From SAR324 cluster bacterium (GTDB lineage: Bacteria; SAR324; XYD2-FULL-50-16), in the NCBI GenBank assembly GCA_002401295.1, contig NVSR01000004.1:22139-29451 (forward strand): DNA of 7,313 nucleotides, given 5' to 3'. A model generated the notes under the pieces. The model saw only the letters and a program-made list of their open reading frames with translations, was not told where the DNA came from and did no database searches. Shown piece after piece: positions 1 through 6,482 of this stretch. How positions within the stretch are numbered: the first letter of the stretch is position 1; each line of letters starts with the position of its first letter. The position numbers and the translations under genes were made by a program.

Positions 1-714
1 ATGTTGCCTTTAATTGTCTATCAAGGAGCTACTGTAACGGCACCTCGCTTGGCAAAAGTAATGGCTTTTTTGCAAGACTCTTTTAGGAAACAGGGGAATT
101 TCGATTTCATTGCGCAAGAAAAAATCCATGCGCTGCTGAAGAAAGAAAAAAACCGGCGTTTCCAAACCAATAATGTGGCTGATGCTATTGAGTTGGGACT
201 TTCCCAGGACGCCACCTTTGTCGGTCAACTTGAGATTAAGCTGATCGAGAGCAAGTTGGTTAAAGGTGTTGATCGTTTCAAGGCTGTGATTAATTTGGGA
301 GTATTGACAACGAATACTGGTCAGGTTGTTTTTAAACAGGACATCTATTTCAATAGTGCGAACCCCAAGGCATCACAAAAGAAGTTGAAGAAGATGGTTC
401 AAGAAAACTTCCCCATGCGGGGCTATATCCTGGAGACAAGAGGGGGACATGAAGTCGCTCGCATTTCTTTAGGTCGTGGCCTTGGCTTAGCTATTGGGCG
501 TGAGTTGTTGATTCGAAATCGGATTCAAAAAATAGATATGGTGGGAGGTCTCGTGCGCAAGAGGATTTCCTTTGACCCTGAGGCGGTTGCTCAGGTTCGT
601 GTGATAAAAATCATGGAAGATGAAGCCTGGGTTTGGATAGAAGAGAAGGATCGGGCTCAAATTAAGTTAGGCCAAGTAGTTTTCACTCAACCGGAAAAAG
701 GTATCTGGCATTAG
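1..714 (+). CDS. CsgG/FlgT-like envelope protein, probably 5'-truncated
   Basis: The reading frame is open from the first base and gives 237 residues ending at TAG. Residues 1-50 look like the start of a CsgG/LpoB/FlgT-type fold: a hydrophobic strand (LPLIVYQGA), a helix, then a strand followed by a helix (FDFIAQEKIHALL), as in envelope proteins of that group. Residues ~150-230 resemble the SH3-like FlgT C-terminal domain: a glycine-rich ISLGRGLGLAIG segment at 155-166, then an AQVRVIKIMEDEAWVWI strand pair and a final IKLGQVV strand. FlgT-like and CsgG-like proteins act in the periplasm or at the outer membrane, in flagellar rings, secretion or peptidoglycan-synthase activation. No signal peptide is visible, so the ATG at base 1 is probably an internal methionine and the true start lies upstream; a genuine start here cannot be excluded. 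The family call is by fold pattern only and no specific function is claimed. Confidence 0.5.
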   Translation: MLPLIVYQGATVTAPRLAKVMAFLQDSFRKQGNFDFIAQEKIHALLKKEKNRRFQTNNVADAIELGLSQDATFVGQLEIKLIESKLVKGVDRFKAVINLGVLTTNTGQVVFKQDIYFNSANPKASQKKLKKMVQENFPMRGYILETRGGHEVARISLGRGLGLAIGRELLIRNRIQKIDMVGGLVRKRISFDPEAVAQVRVIKIMEDEAWVWIEEKDRAQIKLGQVVFTQPEKGIWH

Positions 715-735
715 CCAGAGGGATAAAAAAAATAC

Positions 736-760
736 CTGTAATTTTATTACAGTTTCTTTT
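736..760 (+). terminator. Rho-independent-like terminator after the CsgG/FlgT-like gene
   Basis: A perfect 7-bp inverted repeat, CTGTAAT-TTT-ATTACAG (736-752), is followed directly by the T-rich run TTTCTTTT (753-760). It starts 22 bp after the stop codon at 712-714. The stem is AT-rich and so weaker than a textbook terminator, but the position and U-tract fit. It would separate the upstream gene from hemN. Confidence 0.55.
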
Positions 761-779
761 AACCTTCCTTGTTAGTATT

Positions 780-811
780 GAGGCCGCAGGATTCTTAGGC
801 CTCTAGCCTGC
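780..811 (+). repeat. Overlapping inverted repeats in the hemN upstream region
   Basis: GAGGCC (780-785) is complementary to GGCCTC (798-803). In addition, GCAGG (786-790), lying in the loop of that hairpin, is complementary to CCTGC (807-811) downstream. The arrangement is the topology of an H-type pseudoknot, or of two mutually exclusive hairpins. No U-tract follows, so it does not look like an intrinsic terminator. It may be a leader element or operator for hemN if the promoter lies upstream, or chance. No known riboswitch was recognised. Confidence 0.3.
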
Positions 812-830
812 AGGTTAAAGCTCTCCTTCC

Positions 831-860
831 TTGTATTCATTTCCCTGATTCTTTTATACA
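831..860 (+). promoter_or_regulatory. Weak candidate sigma70-type promoter for hemN
   Basis: TTGTAT (831-836) and TATACA (855-860) are separated by 18 bp and would place transcription start about 15-20 bases before the hemN ATG. The -35 match is poor and the -10 match only moderate. No FNR/Anr-type TTGAT-N4-ATCAA box was seen in the 169-bp gap, although hemN genes are often oxygen-regulated. Confidence 0.2.
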
Positions 861-874
861 AACGACCCCACCTT

Positions 875-882
875 GAGAGAAG
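875..882 (+). promoter_or_regulatory. Ribosome binding site of hemN
   Basis: The purine-rich GAGAGAAG lies immediately upstream of the ATG at 884. It is the clearest Shine-Dalgarno-like stretch in the window and supports this start, which also gives the usual HemN N-terminus. Confidence 0.5.
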
Positions 883-883
883 A

Positions 884-2254
884 ATGTTTCGAATTTCTGA
901 TGAATTAATTAAAAAATACTCGGTTATTGGTCCTCGTTATACTTCCTATCCAACAGCACCCATGTGGTATGAGATTGAGCCCTCGAAACAGTTGGAGTGG
1001 TATTCTGAAATTCGAGCCAGTACCCGTCCTCTTTCTCTGTACATTCATATCCCTTTTTGCTGGGAACGTTGTGTTTATTGTGCATGTAATGTCTTTATTA
1101 CCAAGCAACAGGGACGCTCAAAAAACTATGTGGAATATCTGCTAGGAGAACTGGATTCCCTGGCCAGCTTCCAACATAGTGAAAAAAAGATTCGTCAGTT
1201 ACATTTTGGGGGAGGCACACCAAACTTCCTTTTGGATGAAGAATTCAAACAGATTCTGGAAAAGATACGTTCTCTTTTTACTTTTGAAGAGGATGCTGAG
1301 ATTGCGATTGAAATGGATCCCAGTATGATGAGGCCTGGACAATTGAAAATGTTACGGGAATTGGGCTTCAATCGCTTGAGCATGGGTGTTCAGGATTTTA
1401 ATGAGAAGGTGCAGAAAGCAGTAAAAAGGGAGCAAAGTGCAGCCTTGACTCTAGAGGTACTGCAGGAAGCGCGGGCTTTGGGTTACAAGGGAATTAACTT
1501 TGATTTGATTTATGGTTTACCTCATCAGACGCCTGAGAGCTTTCGGGAGACCTTGGACACGGTGATTGCTATGCGTCCTGATCGTTTGGCCGTTTACAAT
1601 TTTGCTTATTTACCGGAGCAAATGCCTCACCAAAGGAAAATTGATCCGACTGCATTGCCCGGTGAAAAGGAAAAACTAGACTTTTTGTTTGCGGCAATTG
1701 AAAAATTTACGACCGCCGGTTATCGCTATATTGGCATGGACCACTTTGCGTTGGAAGACGACGAATTGAGTGTGGCCCAGAAAAACCATACTCTTTATCG
1801 AAACTTTATGGGGTATACTCCTAAGTCCGGAGTGGACCTGTTTGGTATCGGAGCTTCTTCGATTGGGGAATTCGGCCGCTTCTTCCTGCAAAATGAGAAA
1901 AAGGTAAATCTCTACCAAAAAAGGATTGAAGATGGAGGCTTATCTGGATCTAGAGGTATTGTTTTAACGAAAGATGATCAGATTCGTAAATGGACGATTA
2001 TCCGCTTGATCTGTCACTTCTATCTATCCTTTGAGGAGTTCAAAGCTGAATTTGGAGAAGATTTCCGAGAGTACTTCCAAAGTGAGTTGGGAGAACTGGA
2101 GGCAATGCAAGCGGATGGCCTGCTGGAAGTTAAAGAGGATCACATTGAAATTCTGGATCCGGGAAAGATTTTAGTGCGCAATATCTGTATGGTTTTTGAC
2201 GCTTATCTCAAACGTTCAAATGTACCGAAAGTAACTTACTCTAAAACAATTTAG
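884..2254 (+). CDS. hemN: Oxygen-independent coproporphyrinogen III oxidase (dehydrogenase), HemN
   Basis: A radical SAM enzyme that converts coproporphyrinogen III to protoporphyrinogen IX without oxygen in cytoplasmic heme biosynthesis, by oxidative decarboxylation of two propionate side chains. At 456 residues it is almost exactly the length of E. coli HemN (457). Visible signatures in order are RYTSYPTAP (18-26); the iron-sulfur motif CWERCVYCACN with Cys59, Cys63, Cys66 and the HemN-specific fourth Cys68; HFGGGTPNFL in the SAM-binding region; INFDLIYGLPHQT; GMDHFALEDDEL; and LYRNFMGYT followed by GIGASSIGEFG. The C-terminal HemN_C region is present. The CX3CX2CXC pattern and the YPTA and DHFAL motifs separate true HemN from HemW-like paralogues, which lack heme-synthesis activity. 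No frameshift or missing key residue was seen. The gene stands alone between a terminator-like hairpin and a second hairpin, with no other heme gene nearby. Confidence 0.96.
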   Translation: MFRISDELIKKYSVIGPRYTSYPTAPMWYEIEPSKQLEWYSEIRASTRPLSLYIHIPFCWERCVYCACNVFITKQQGRSKNYVEYLLGELDSLASFQHSEKKIRQLHFGGGTPNFLLDEEFKQILEKIRSLFTFEEDAEIAIEMDPSMMRPGQLKMLRELGFNRLSMGVQDFNEKVQKAVKREQSAALTLEVLQEARALGYKGINFDLIYGLPHQTPESFRETLDTVIAMRPDRLAVYNFAYLPEQMPHQRKIDPTALPGEKEKLDFLFAAIEKFTTAGYRYIGMDHFALEDDELSVAQKNHTLYRNFMGYTPKSGVDLFGIGASSIGEFGRFFLQNEKKVNLYQKRIEDGGLSGSRGIVLTKDDQIRKWTIIRLICHFYLSFEEFKAEFGEDFREYFQSELGELEAMQADGLLEVKEDHIEILDPGKILVRNICMVFDAYLKRSNVPKVTYSKTI

Positions 2255-2261
2255 TCCAATC

Positions 2262-2299
2262 AGAGTTCCTCTTGCACTCTTGATCGCAAGTAGAACTCT
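2262..2299 (+). other. Strong two-part hairpin between hemN and gspF
   Basis: AGAGTTC (2262-2268) pairs with GAACTCT (2293-2299). Inside it, CTTGC (2271-2275) pairs with GCAAG (2286-2290). The result is a 7-bp plus 5-bp stem broken by a symmetric 2x2 internal loop and capped by a 10-base loop. It occupies most of the 67-bp gap, starting 7 bp after the hemN stop. No T-run follows, so it is not a classical intrinsic terminator. It could be a processing or 3'-end stabilising element, or an attenuator or operator ahead of gspF. Confidence 0.5.
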
Positions 2300-2321
2300 C
2301 ACCTTGCTGCGCTGAACTGAA

Positions 2322-3542
2322 ATGGCATTATACGAATACCGTGCTATTGAAAAAAATGGGAAAAATAGAAAAGGGAAAATTGATGCTGGTTCTTTGAAAC
2401 AGGCTACATCGACCTTGCAATCGCAAGGTCTATATATCCTGTCGATCGGAGCTGCTAAGGGGCGATCGGCCTCTGCCCGTCAAAAAGAAAAAAAAAGCAC
2501 AACTGCAGCAATCCCCTCAAAGGTAATTACGGGATTTACCCGTCAGTTTGCGATCCTGGTCTCTACAGGTATCCCCTATGATAAATCCTTGGAAATTCTC
2601 GTGGAAGAGGGAGAACATCCTGAATTTCAACATGTATTATCTGCTTTGAGGGCTCAGGTCCTGGAAGGCAGTTCTCTTGCCGGGGCTATGGCTTCACATC
2701 CGCGCTTATTTTCCAAAATGTATGTAGCCATGGTACGGGCTGGTGAAGCAGGGGGAACTCTGGCTAAAGTTTTAGAACAGATTGCCCGTGTGAGGGAAGA
2801 AGAAGAAGAGCTTAAAGCAAAGATTCAAAGCGCCATGATTTATCCTGTGATTATGGTATTTATGGGGCTTGGGATTGTGGTGTTTATGATCAGTTTTATT
2901 TTGCCGAAAATCGTTCCTATCTTCCAGCAATTTAATGTTCAGCTTCCCTTGCCGACACGAATTGTTATGTTCGCTAGTGATCTAATTGTACAGCATTGGT
3001 TGACGGTACTCATTCTGCTGGCAGGCAGCTTTCTAGCTGGCAGGCGCTTCTTTCTAACGAGAGCGGGGAGAAAATTATGGGATCAAAGTCTATTAAAAAT
3101 ACCTGTACTGGGGAAAGTAGTGCGAAAAATCACTGTTTTTCGTTTTACTCAAACCATGGGAACCATGCTGGAAAGTGGGGTTGAACTCAAGCAAGCACTG
3201 GAAATTGTCAAATATGCCTTGGGGAATCGTGTTTTTGAAGATACCTTTGATCAAGTGATCTTAGATATCACTAGAAAAGGTATGGATTTATCTCAAGCAC
3301 TGCGTAAGAGTGAAATCTTCCCTGTTACGGTGATTCAGATGATTCGTGTGGGTGAGGAAAGTAGTCAATTGGAAAAGATGCTGAATCAGATTTCTATAAT
3401 CTTGGAAAAAGAGGTCAAGCAGACAGTTGAAAAAGCTGTAGCCTTGCTAGAACCGGTCATGATTCTCTGGATGGCGGCCATGGTGGGCTTCATCGTTCTA
3501 GCCATCATGATGCCAATGTTTGAAATGAATCAGTTAATTTAA
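2322..3542 (+). CDS. gspF: Type II secretion system inner-membrane protein GspF
   Basis: An inner-membrane platform protein of the type II secretion system, which couples the GspE ATPase to pseudopilus assembly. The 406 residues match the family length. The N-terminus (ALYEYRAIEKNGKNRKG) is typical GspF. A Lys/Ser-rich linker (~45-65) leads into two T2SF repeats, at about 71-195 and 274-398. Each repeat carries the family's Arg-x-Gly-Glu signature (RAGEAGG at 139-145, RVGEESS at 342-348). Predicted membrane segments are ~172-195, ~224-240 and ~377-399. The C-terminus (VGFIVLAIMMPMFEMNQLI) closely resembles GspF and favours it over the homologous type IV pilus protein PilC, although that alternative is not fully excluded. 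No convincing Shine-Dalgarno precedes the ATG. No other gsp gene is in the window, so the system is apparently dispersed or gspF lies at the end of a broken cluster. The gene's stop is 17 bp from the stop of the convergent lipoprotein gene. Confidence 0.9.
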   Translation: MALYEYRAIEKNGKNRKGKIDAGSLKQATSTLQSQGLYILSIGAAKGRSASARQKEKKSTTAAIPSKVITGFTRQFAILVSTGIPYDKSLEILVEEGEHPEFQHVLSALRAQVLEGSSLAGAMASHPRLFSKMYVAMVRAGEAGGTLAKVLEQIARVREEEEELKAKIQSAMIYPVIMVFMGLGIVVFMISFILPKIVPIFQQFNVQLPLPTRIVMFASDLIVQHWLTVLILLAGSFLAGRRFFLTRAGRKLWDQSLLKIPVLGKVVRKITVFRFTQTMGTMLESGVELKQALEIVKYALGNRVFEDTFDQVILDITRKGMDLSQALRKSEIFPVTVIQMIRVGEESSQLEKMLNQISIILEKEVKQTVEKAVALLEPVMILWMAAMVGFIVLAIMMPMFEMNQLI

Positions 3543-3559
3543 GTTGGCGGTTCTGAGTA

Positions 3560-5251
3560 CTACTCCTGATCCTGATCACTGCTGGTATATCTTAAAAAGC
3601 TCCAGTTTTCCAAACGGTTGACAGGGCCAATAGCCATGCGGGTACCAGGATAATCGTTTATCCAACGGGTATAATGGTTTAACTTGCGGTTTAGCAGAAT
3701 CACATTATTTGTTTCTTGATTTAAGGCGATTTTTAGGAAAATCTCCTTGCTTTGGCTGGTGGCTTCACGCAGTTTGTTCAGGGATTTGATGTAACTTTCA
3801 GGATCACTCTCTTCCATAGAGTTAAACTTCCTGTTTTTCAAAATGTAGAAGCCCACGTCTAAATCCTTTAGGTAGTGAAGCCCTGTGGAATACCATTTTT
3901 GAGAAATTTCCTCATCTAGTAACATTTCAGGTGTAACTTCCAAACCCAGGCTTAGGTCACTCCTTTGCTGGCGGACATGGCTGACCAACTCCCATAAGAC
4001 TTGTTTGATCTCCTGGGTCCTCCATTTTGACAGAGCTTCAAAAGAGTCACCCGTGACGACTCCATAGTCCTGATTGTCGGTAGGGGGAATGGAGATCAAC
4101 ATCTGATTGAGATCAGTATCCCTTCCCGTATGGAACTTGAAGCGACTCCGGGCAATGGGGGAGAAACCTTCTCTGATGTCATAGGTAAAATCATCTTGGA
4201 AAATAATTCCATCAATCCTTGTTTGGACTAAATCATCCAATAAGCTTTGAAGATAGTGTTGAGTGCCGGGGTTGAGCAGGTCCAACTTTAGGTTAGGCAC
4301 TGTCTGATTTTGAATGGGGTCCCAAGATTCATCCTGGAGGTATTCGGCTGCGTCACTCACTAAGGGATGGTTGCGTAAGGGAAAAGAAGCAAAAACCTTC
4401 AGATTATTATCATGGGCCATTAGGATGACTTTCTCTAGGAGATCGTCAACAGGAGCCCCTTTTTTTGATTGAAAAAAATAACCCTGCTTCCTTTGAGCTT
4501 GGGCAAAAAGGTACACGGATTTTCCCATGAATTGCAGGATAGGGATCTGAATACTAGCGATACCATTGCGATTGAGTTTCGTGAAATAGGCATTGAGTTC
4601 ATCCCAGGATTTTGTTGCGGGATAGCTAATATCTACGAGTGTGCCCTCCAGAGAATCGACATTGAGGCCTTCAGTATAGAAAAATGACTTTCGAAATTCT
4701 TCCAAGAAAGATCTTCGTACCGTATTAGGGAAGGATTCCATGAAAAATGCATAAAGTCGAAGAAATTCAATCTGATCCCTGCGGACGTAGGCATCTTGGA
4801 GTAAGTTGAAAAGTTTCCCCTCCACAAAACTCGATGTATTCTGTGGACCCGTCAGGTCATCATCCTCAGCAAAATTTTGCTCGATGGAGTCAGACAGGTA
4901 GCCACTCGTGATGGGCAAGCTGTCATAAGTTGTTAGCACTCCACTGTTTCTACCTTCTTGAGTGGCTGGGGAAGCAGTGGAATGGAAAGTTTGCGTCTGA
5001 GGGGCTGCTAACTTTTTCTCCGTAATAGGGGTTCTCTCCTGAGTTAGCGTTTGAAATGCATCTGGCTCTTGAGCAGCGCTTCGGTTCAGTGTATATTCCG
5101 GATAGTTTTCGCTGTAATGCCGCCGTAACGAATCGGAGCGGTTACTGGCACAGCCAAGACTAAAAAGAAGCAACAGACAGAACCACAAGCCTTTGCATTG
5201 CTGCCTGGTAGAAATGATCGGTAAAGATTGTTGTAACTTGAGCAAGAACAT
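3560..5251 (-). CDS. Predicted lipoprotein with a PgaB-like (GHL13/GH153-type) glycoside hydrolase domain
   Basis: 563 residues. A long signal sequence with a hydrophobic core (GLWFCLLLLF, 21-30) ends at SLGC, making Cys34 the likely lipidated residue; the lipobox is non-canonical (Ser at -3, Leu at -2). Residues ~35-140 are a Ser/Thr/Gln-rich, probably disordered tether, and ~142-195 are helical. Residues ~200-480 resemble the C-terminal hydrolase domain of PgaB, which cleaves partly deacetylated PNAG. Similarities are a YFF-type strand at 258-260 before the APVDDLLEKV helix, the KVFASFPLR strand (285-293, PgaB 'VyAWMP'), LDLLNPG (323-329), and DGIIFQDDF (347-355), matching the PgaB 'DGILFHDDA' active-site strand with Asp353/Asp354. 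PgaB's N-terminal deacetylase domain is absent. The region where PgaB has a 'MAMPYxE' strand reads FYILKNRKF, so a second acidic residue may be missing. It lies 22 bp downstream of the PilZ gene and is probably cotranscribed with it. No clear ribosome binding site precedes the ATG. The substrate is unproven. Confidence 0.68.
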   Translation of the reverse strand: MFLLKLQQSLPIISTRQQCKGLWFCLLLLFSLGCASNRSDSLRRHYSENYPEYTLNRSAAQEPDAFQTLTQERTPITEKKLAAPQTQTFHSTASPATQEGRNSGVLTTYDSLPITSGYLSDSIEQNFAEDDDLTGPQNTSSFVEGKLFNLLQDAYVRRDQIEFLRLYAFFMESFPNTVRRSFLEEFRKSFFYTEGLNVDSLEGTLVDISYPATKSWDELNAYFTKLNRNGIASIQIPILQFMGKSVYLFAQAQRKQGYFFQSKKGAPVDDLLEKVILMAHDNNLKVFASFPLRNHPLVSDAAEYLQDESWDPIQNQTVPNLKLDLLNPGTQHYLQSLLDDLVQTRIDGIIFQDDFTYDIREGFSPIARSRFKFHTGRDTDLNQMLISIPPTDNQDYGVVTGDSFEALSKWRTQEIKQVLWELVSHVRQQRSDLSLGLEVTPEMLLDEEISQKWYSTGLHYLKDLDVGFYILKNRKFNSMEESDPESYIKSLNKLREATSQSKEIFLKIALNQETNNVILLNRKLNHYTRWINDYPGTRMAIGPVNRLENWSFLRYTSSDQDQE

Positions 5252-5273
5252 AGGTCGTCAGTATATTCAGGAG

Positions 5274-6410
5274 TTAATAAGAGGGTACTTTGATCGGCTT
5301 TTTGGCTTCGATGAATTTCTGTAAGTGCAAGCGATTGAGTTCAGTTAACCCGACAAATTGCAGGTGAATGGACTGTGTATTCTCCTGCATGCTGAGGCGA
5401 ACGATTTTTGCTTGCAGCTCTTTTTTGATGGCGGCTTCTTTCAGGAAAAAAACCACACTTGTGCCCACCTGAACCTTGGGGGGCAGTTCTTTGATGAAAA
5501 TTCTTAATCCACCCAGGCTAATATCTTGTACTTGTCCCATGCAGGACACCCCGGCGTATCCTTTTTCATTTGTTTTACCCCCCGCTTTACTAACTATAAA
5601 AAAGAACTTACGCTGAAACTGCAAAACGTAGCGGTCATATTCCCTGGTTTGCAGCTTTTTAATCGATGTGCTGTGATTGGTGACTACCGCATGGACGGGA
5701 GTTTGAATTTGTGTCCGTAAAGTACAGGAAAAACGATATTCTCCGTCATTCTTGCGAAAAACACTAAAATTCAGCTGTTTGAACTTTAGAAGATTAACCG
5801 TTTTGCCTTTCACCGTTGGTGGCTTGACCCACAATTCTTCTTCCGTGGAGTTGAGGACTGTGGCTACGTAGGAATGGCCTTTGCCCTTCACTGTAACGCC
5901 AACCCTGACTTTCTGTCCCGGCTGCAGCATCTTTGAGGTGATGAAAGGGACGCGACGATTAAAAAATACGTAACCAAGCTCATCACGCAATCCGGGGATT
6001 TGTGTTAGAAGAGGGCTGTTTGCTGCTTTTTTTTGTAAACTGTTTACAGCAGATTCAAAATAATGGTTGCTGGAAAGCAAATCAGCTGCACTTTTTTTTG
6101 TATGCTTAGCTAAGTCCTGAATCGTTTGTAAAGCGCCAGCAGAAACATCCAATTGTTGTAGCCGAGATTCCTCTTTCTTTTTCTTGTAGTTCGCCTGGGC
6201 GCGCTTTAATTTTTTATGGTTGTACCAGTTGTGGATGATACTAAATCCAATAAAAAGAACCACGACTGTAGCCATACCAATCAGCATATACTCATCTGAC
6301 TGGTTGAATTTTTTAAGGGCGAATACAGAGACGTCAATTTTGAAGTCAACTCCAAAAATCGTAGTGGGTAATAAAAGTAAACTACCTATGATTATTGTTA
6401 AGTGTCTCAT
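5274..6410 (-). CDS. Membrane-anchored PilZ domain protein, predicted c-di-GMP receptor
   Basis: 378 residues from the ATG at 6410; an in-frame ATG at 6458 would add 16. The shorter start is preferred because it begins directly with a signal-like sequence (MRHLTIIIGSLLLLPTTIFG) and has a weak GAGAC ribosome site. Then come a short, probably periplasmic segment (~21-40), a membrane helix (~41-60, IGMATVVVLFIGFSI), a basic Lys-rich stop-transfer stretch, a helical region (~85-130), a YcgR-N-like beta domain (~160-250), and a C-terminal PilZ domain (~255-370). Both c-di-GMP motifs are intact: RxxxR as REYDR (residues 256-260) and D/NxSxxG as DISLGG (296-301). PilZ proteins change conformation on binding c-di-GMP and control motility, secretion or exopolysaccharide. 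The Lys-rich flank and the PilZ fold place the sensor in the cytoplasm. It is the first gene of a probable two-gene unit with the PgaB-like lipoprotein gene, which suggests an exopolysaccharide role. The partner is unknown. Confidence 0.82.
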   Translation of the reverse strand: MRHLTIIIGSLLLLPTTIFGVDFKIDVSVFALKKFNQSDEYMLIGMATVVVLFIGFSIIHNWYNHKKLKRAQANYKKKKEESRLQQLDVSAGALQTIQDLAKHTKKSAADLLSSNHYFESAVNSLQKKAANSPLLTQIPGLRDELGYVFFNRRVPFITSKMLQPGQKVRVGVTVKGKGHSYVATVLNSTEEELWVKPPTVKGKTVNLLKFKQLNFSVFRKNDGEYRFSCTLRTQIQTPVHAVVTNHSTSIKKLQTREYDRYVLQFQRKFFFIVSKAGGKTNEKGYAGVSCMGQVQDISLGGLRIFIKELPPKVQVGTSVVFFLKEAAIKKELQAKIVRLSMQENTQSIHLQFVGLTELNRLHLQKFIEAKKPIKVPSY

Positions 6411-6415
6411 ATTAT

Positions 6416-6420
6416 GTCTC
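6416..6420 (-). promoter_or_regulatory. Weak ribosome binding site choosing the PilZ gene start
   Basis: On the minus strand GAGAC lies 5 bases before the ATG at 6410. The alternative ATG at 6458 has only AT-rich sequence (acttatgattaa) before it. Together with the signal-like sequence starting at 6410, this favours the internal start. Confidence 0.35.
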
Positions 6421-6428
6421 GATTTTAT

Positions 6429-6446
6429 TTGCTGGATTCCAAGCAA
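6429..6446. promoter_or_regulatory. Imperfect palindrome in the divergent intergenic region, candidate operator
   Basis: TTGCTGG-ATT-CCAAGCAA is an inverted repeat with 7 paired bases per arm, one unpaired A (6441) and a 3-base centre. It sits centrally in the 72-bp gap between the PilZ gene start (6410) and nadD (6483), where a regulator could act on both promoters. No confident -35/-10 pair was identified on either strand. If the PilZ gene really starts at 6458, this lies inside its coding sequence. Confidence 0.3.
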
Positions 6447-6482
6447 GAATAGAACCATTTAATCATAAGTTTTTCTTTGGTA

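Noticed and set aside
715..883. FNR/Anr box upstream of hemN
   Set aside because: hemN is often oxygen-regulated, so the gap was searched for TTGAT-N4-ATCAA. No match with both half-sites was found.
2322..3542. Assignment of the T2SF protein as type IV pilus PilC
   Set aside because: The N-terminal (ALYEYRA) and C-terminal (MPMFEMNQLI) segments follow GspF rather than PilC, although the families are homologous and a profile search would settle it.
3543..3580. Possible bidirectional terminator between convergent gspF and lipoprotein genes
   Set aside because: Only a GAGTA-C-TACTC dyad with a 1-base loop and a short CCTGAT tandem repeat (coding for the lipoprotein's C-terminal end) are present. 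Neither makes a plausible terminator and no T-tract follows.
4469..4687. Plus-strand open frame of 72 codons antisense to the PgaB-like gene
   Set aside because: It has no ribosome binding site and no recognisable protein. It lies wholly opposite a well-supported gene with convincing domain similarity.
6034..6048. Perfect interrupted palindrome TGTAAAC-T-GTTTACA
   Set aside because: It lies inside the PilZ coding sequence, far from any start. A 7-bp perfect arm with a fixed 1-base centre is expected by chance about once in every two windows of this size (7313/4^7), so it is not treated as an operator.
6220..6462. Plus-strand open frame of 80 codons opposite the PilZ gene start
   Set aside because: It is antisense to the signal and transmembrane coding region, so its hydrophobic composition is a reflection of that gene. 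No independent support was found.
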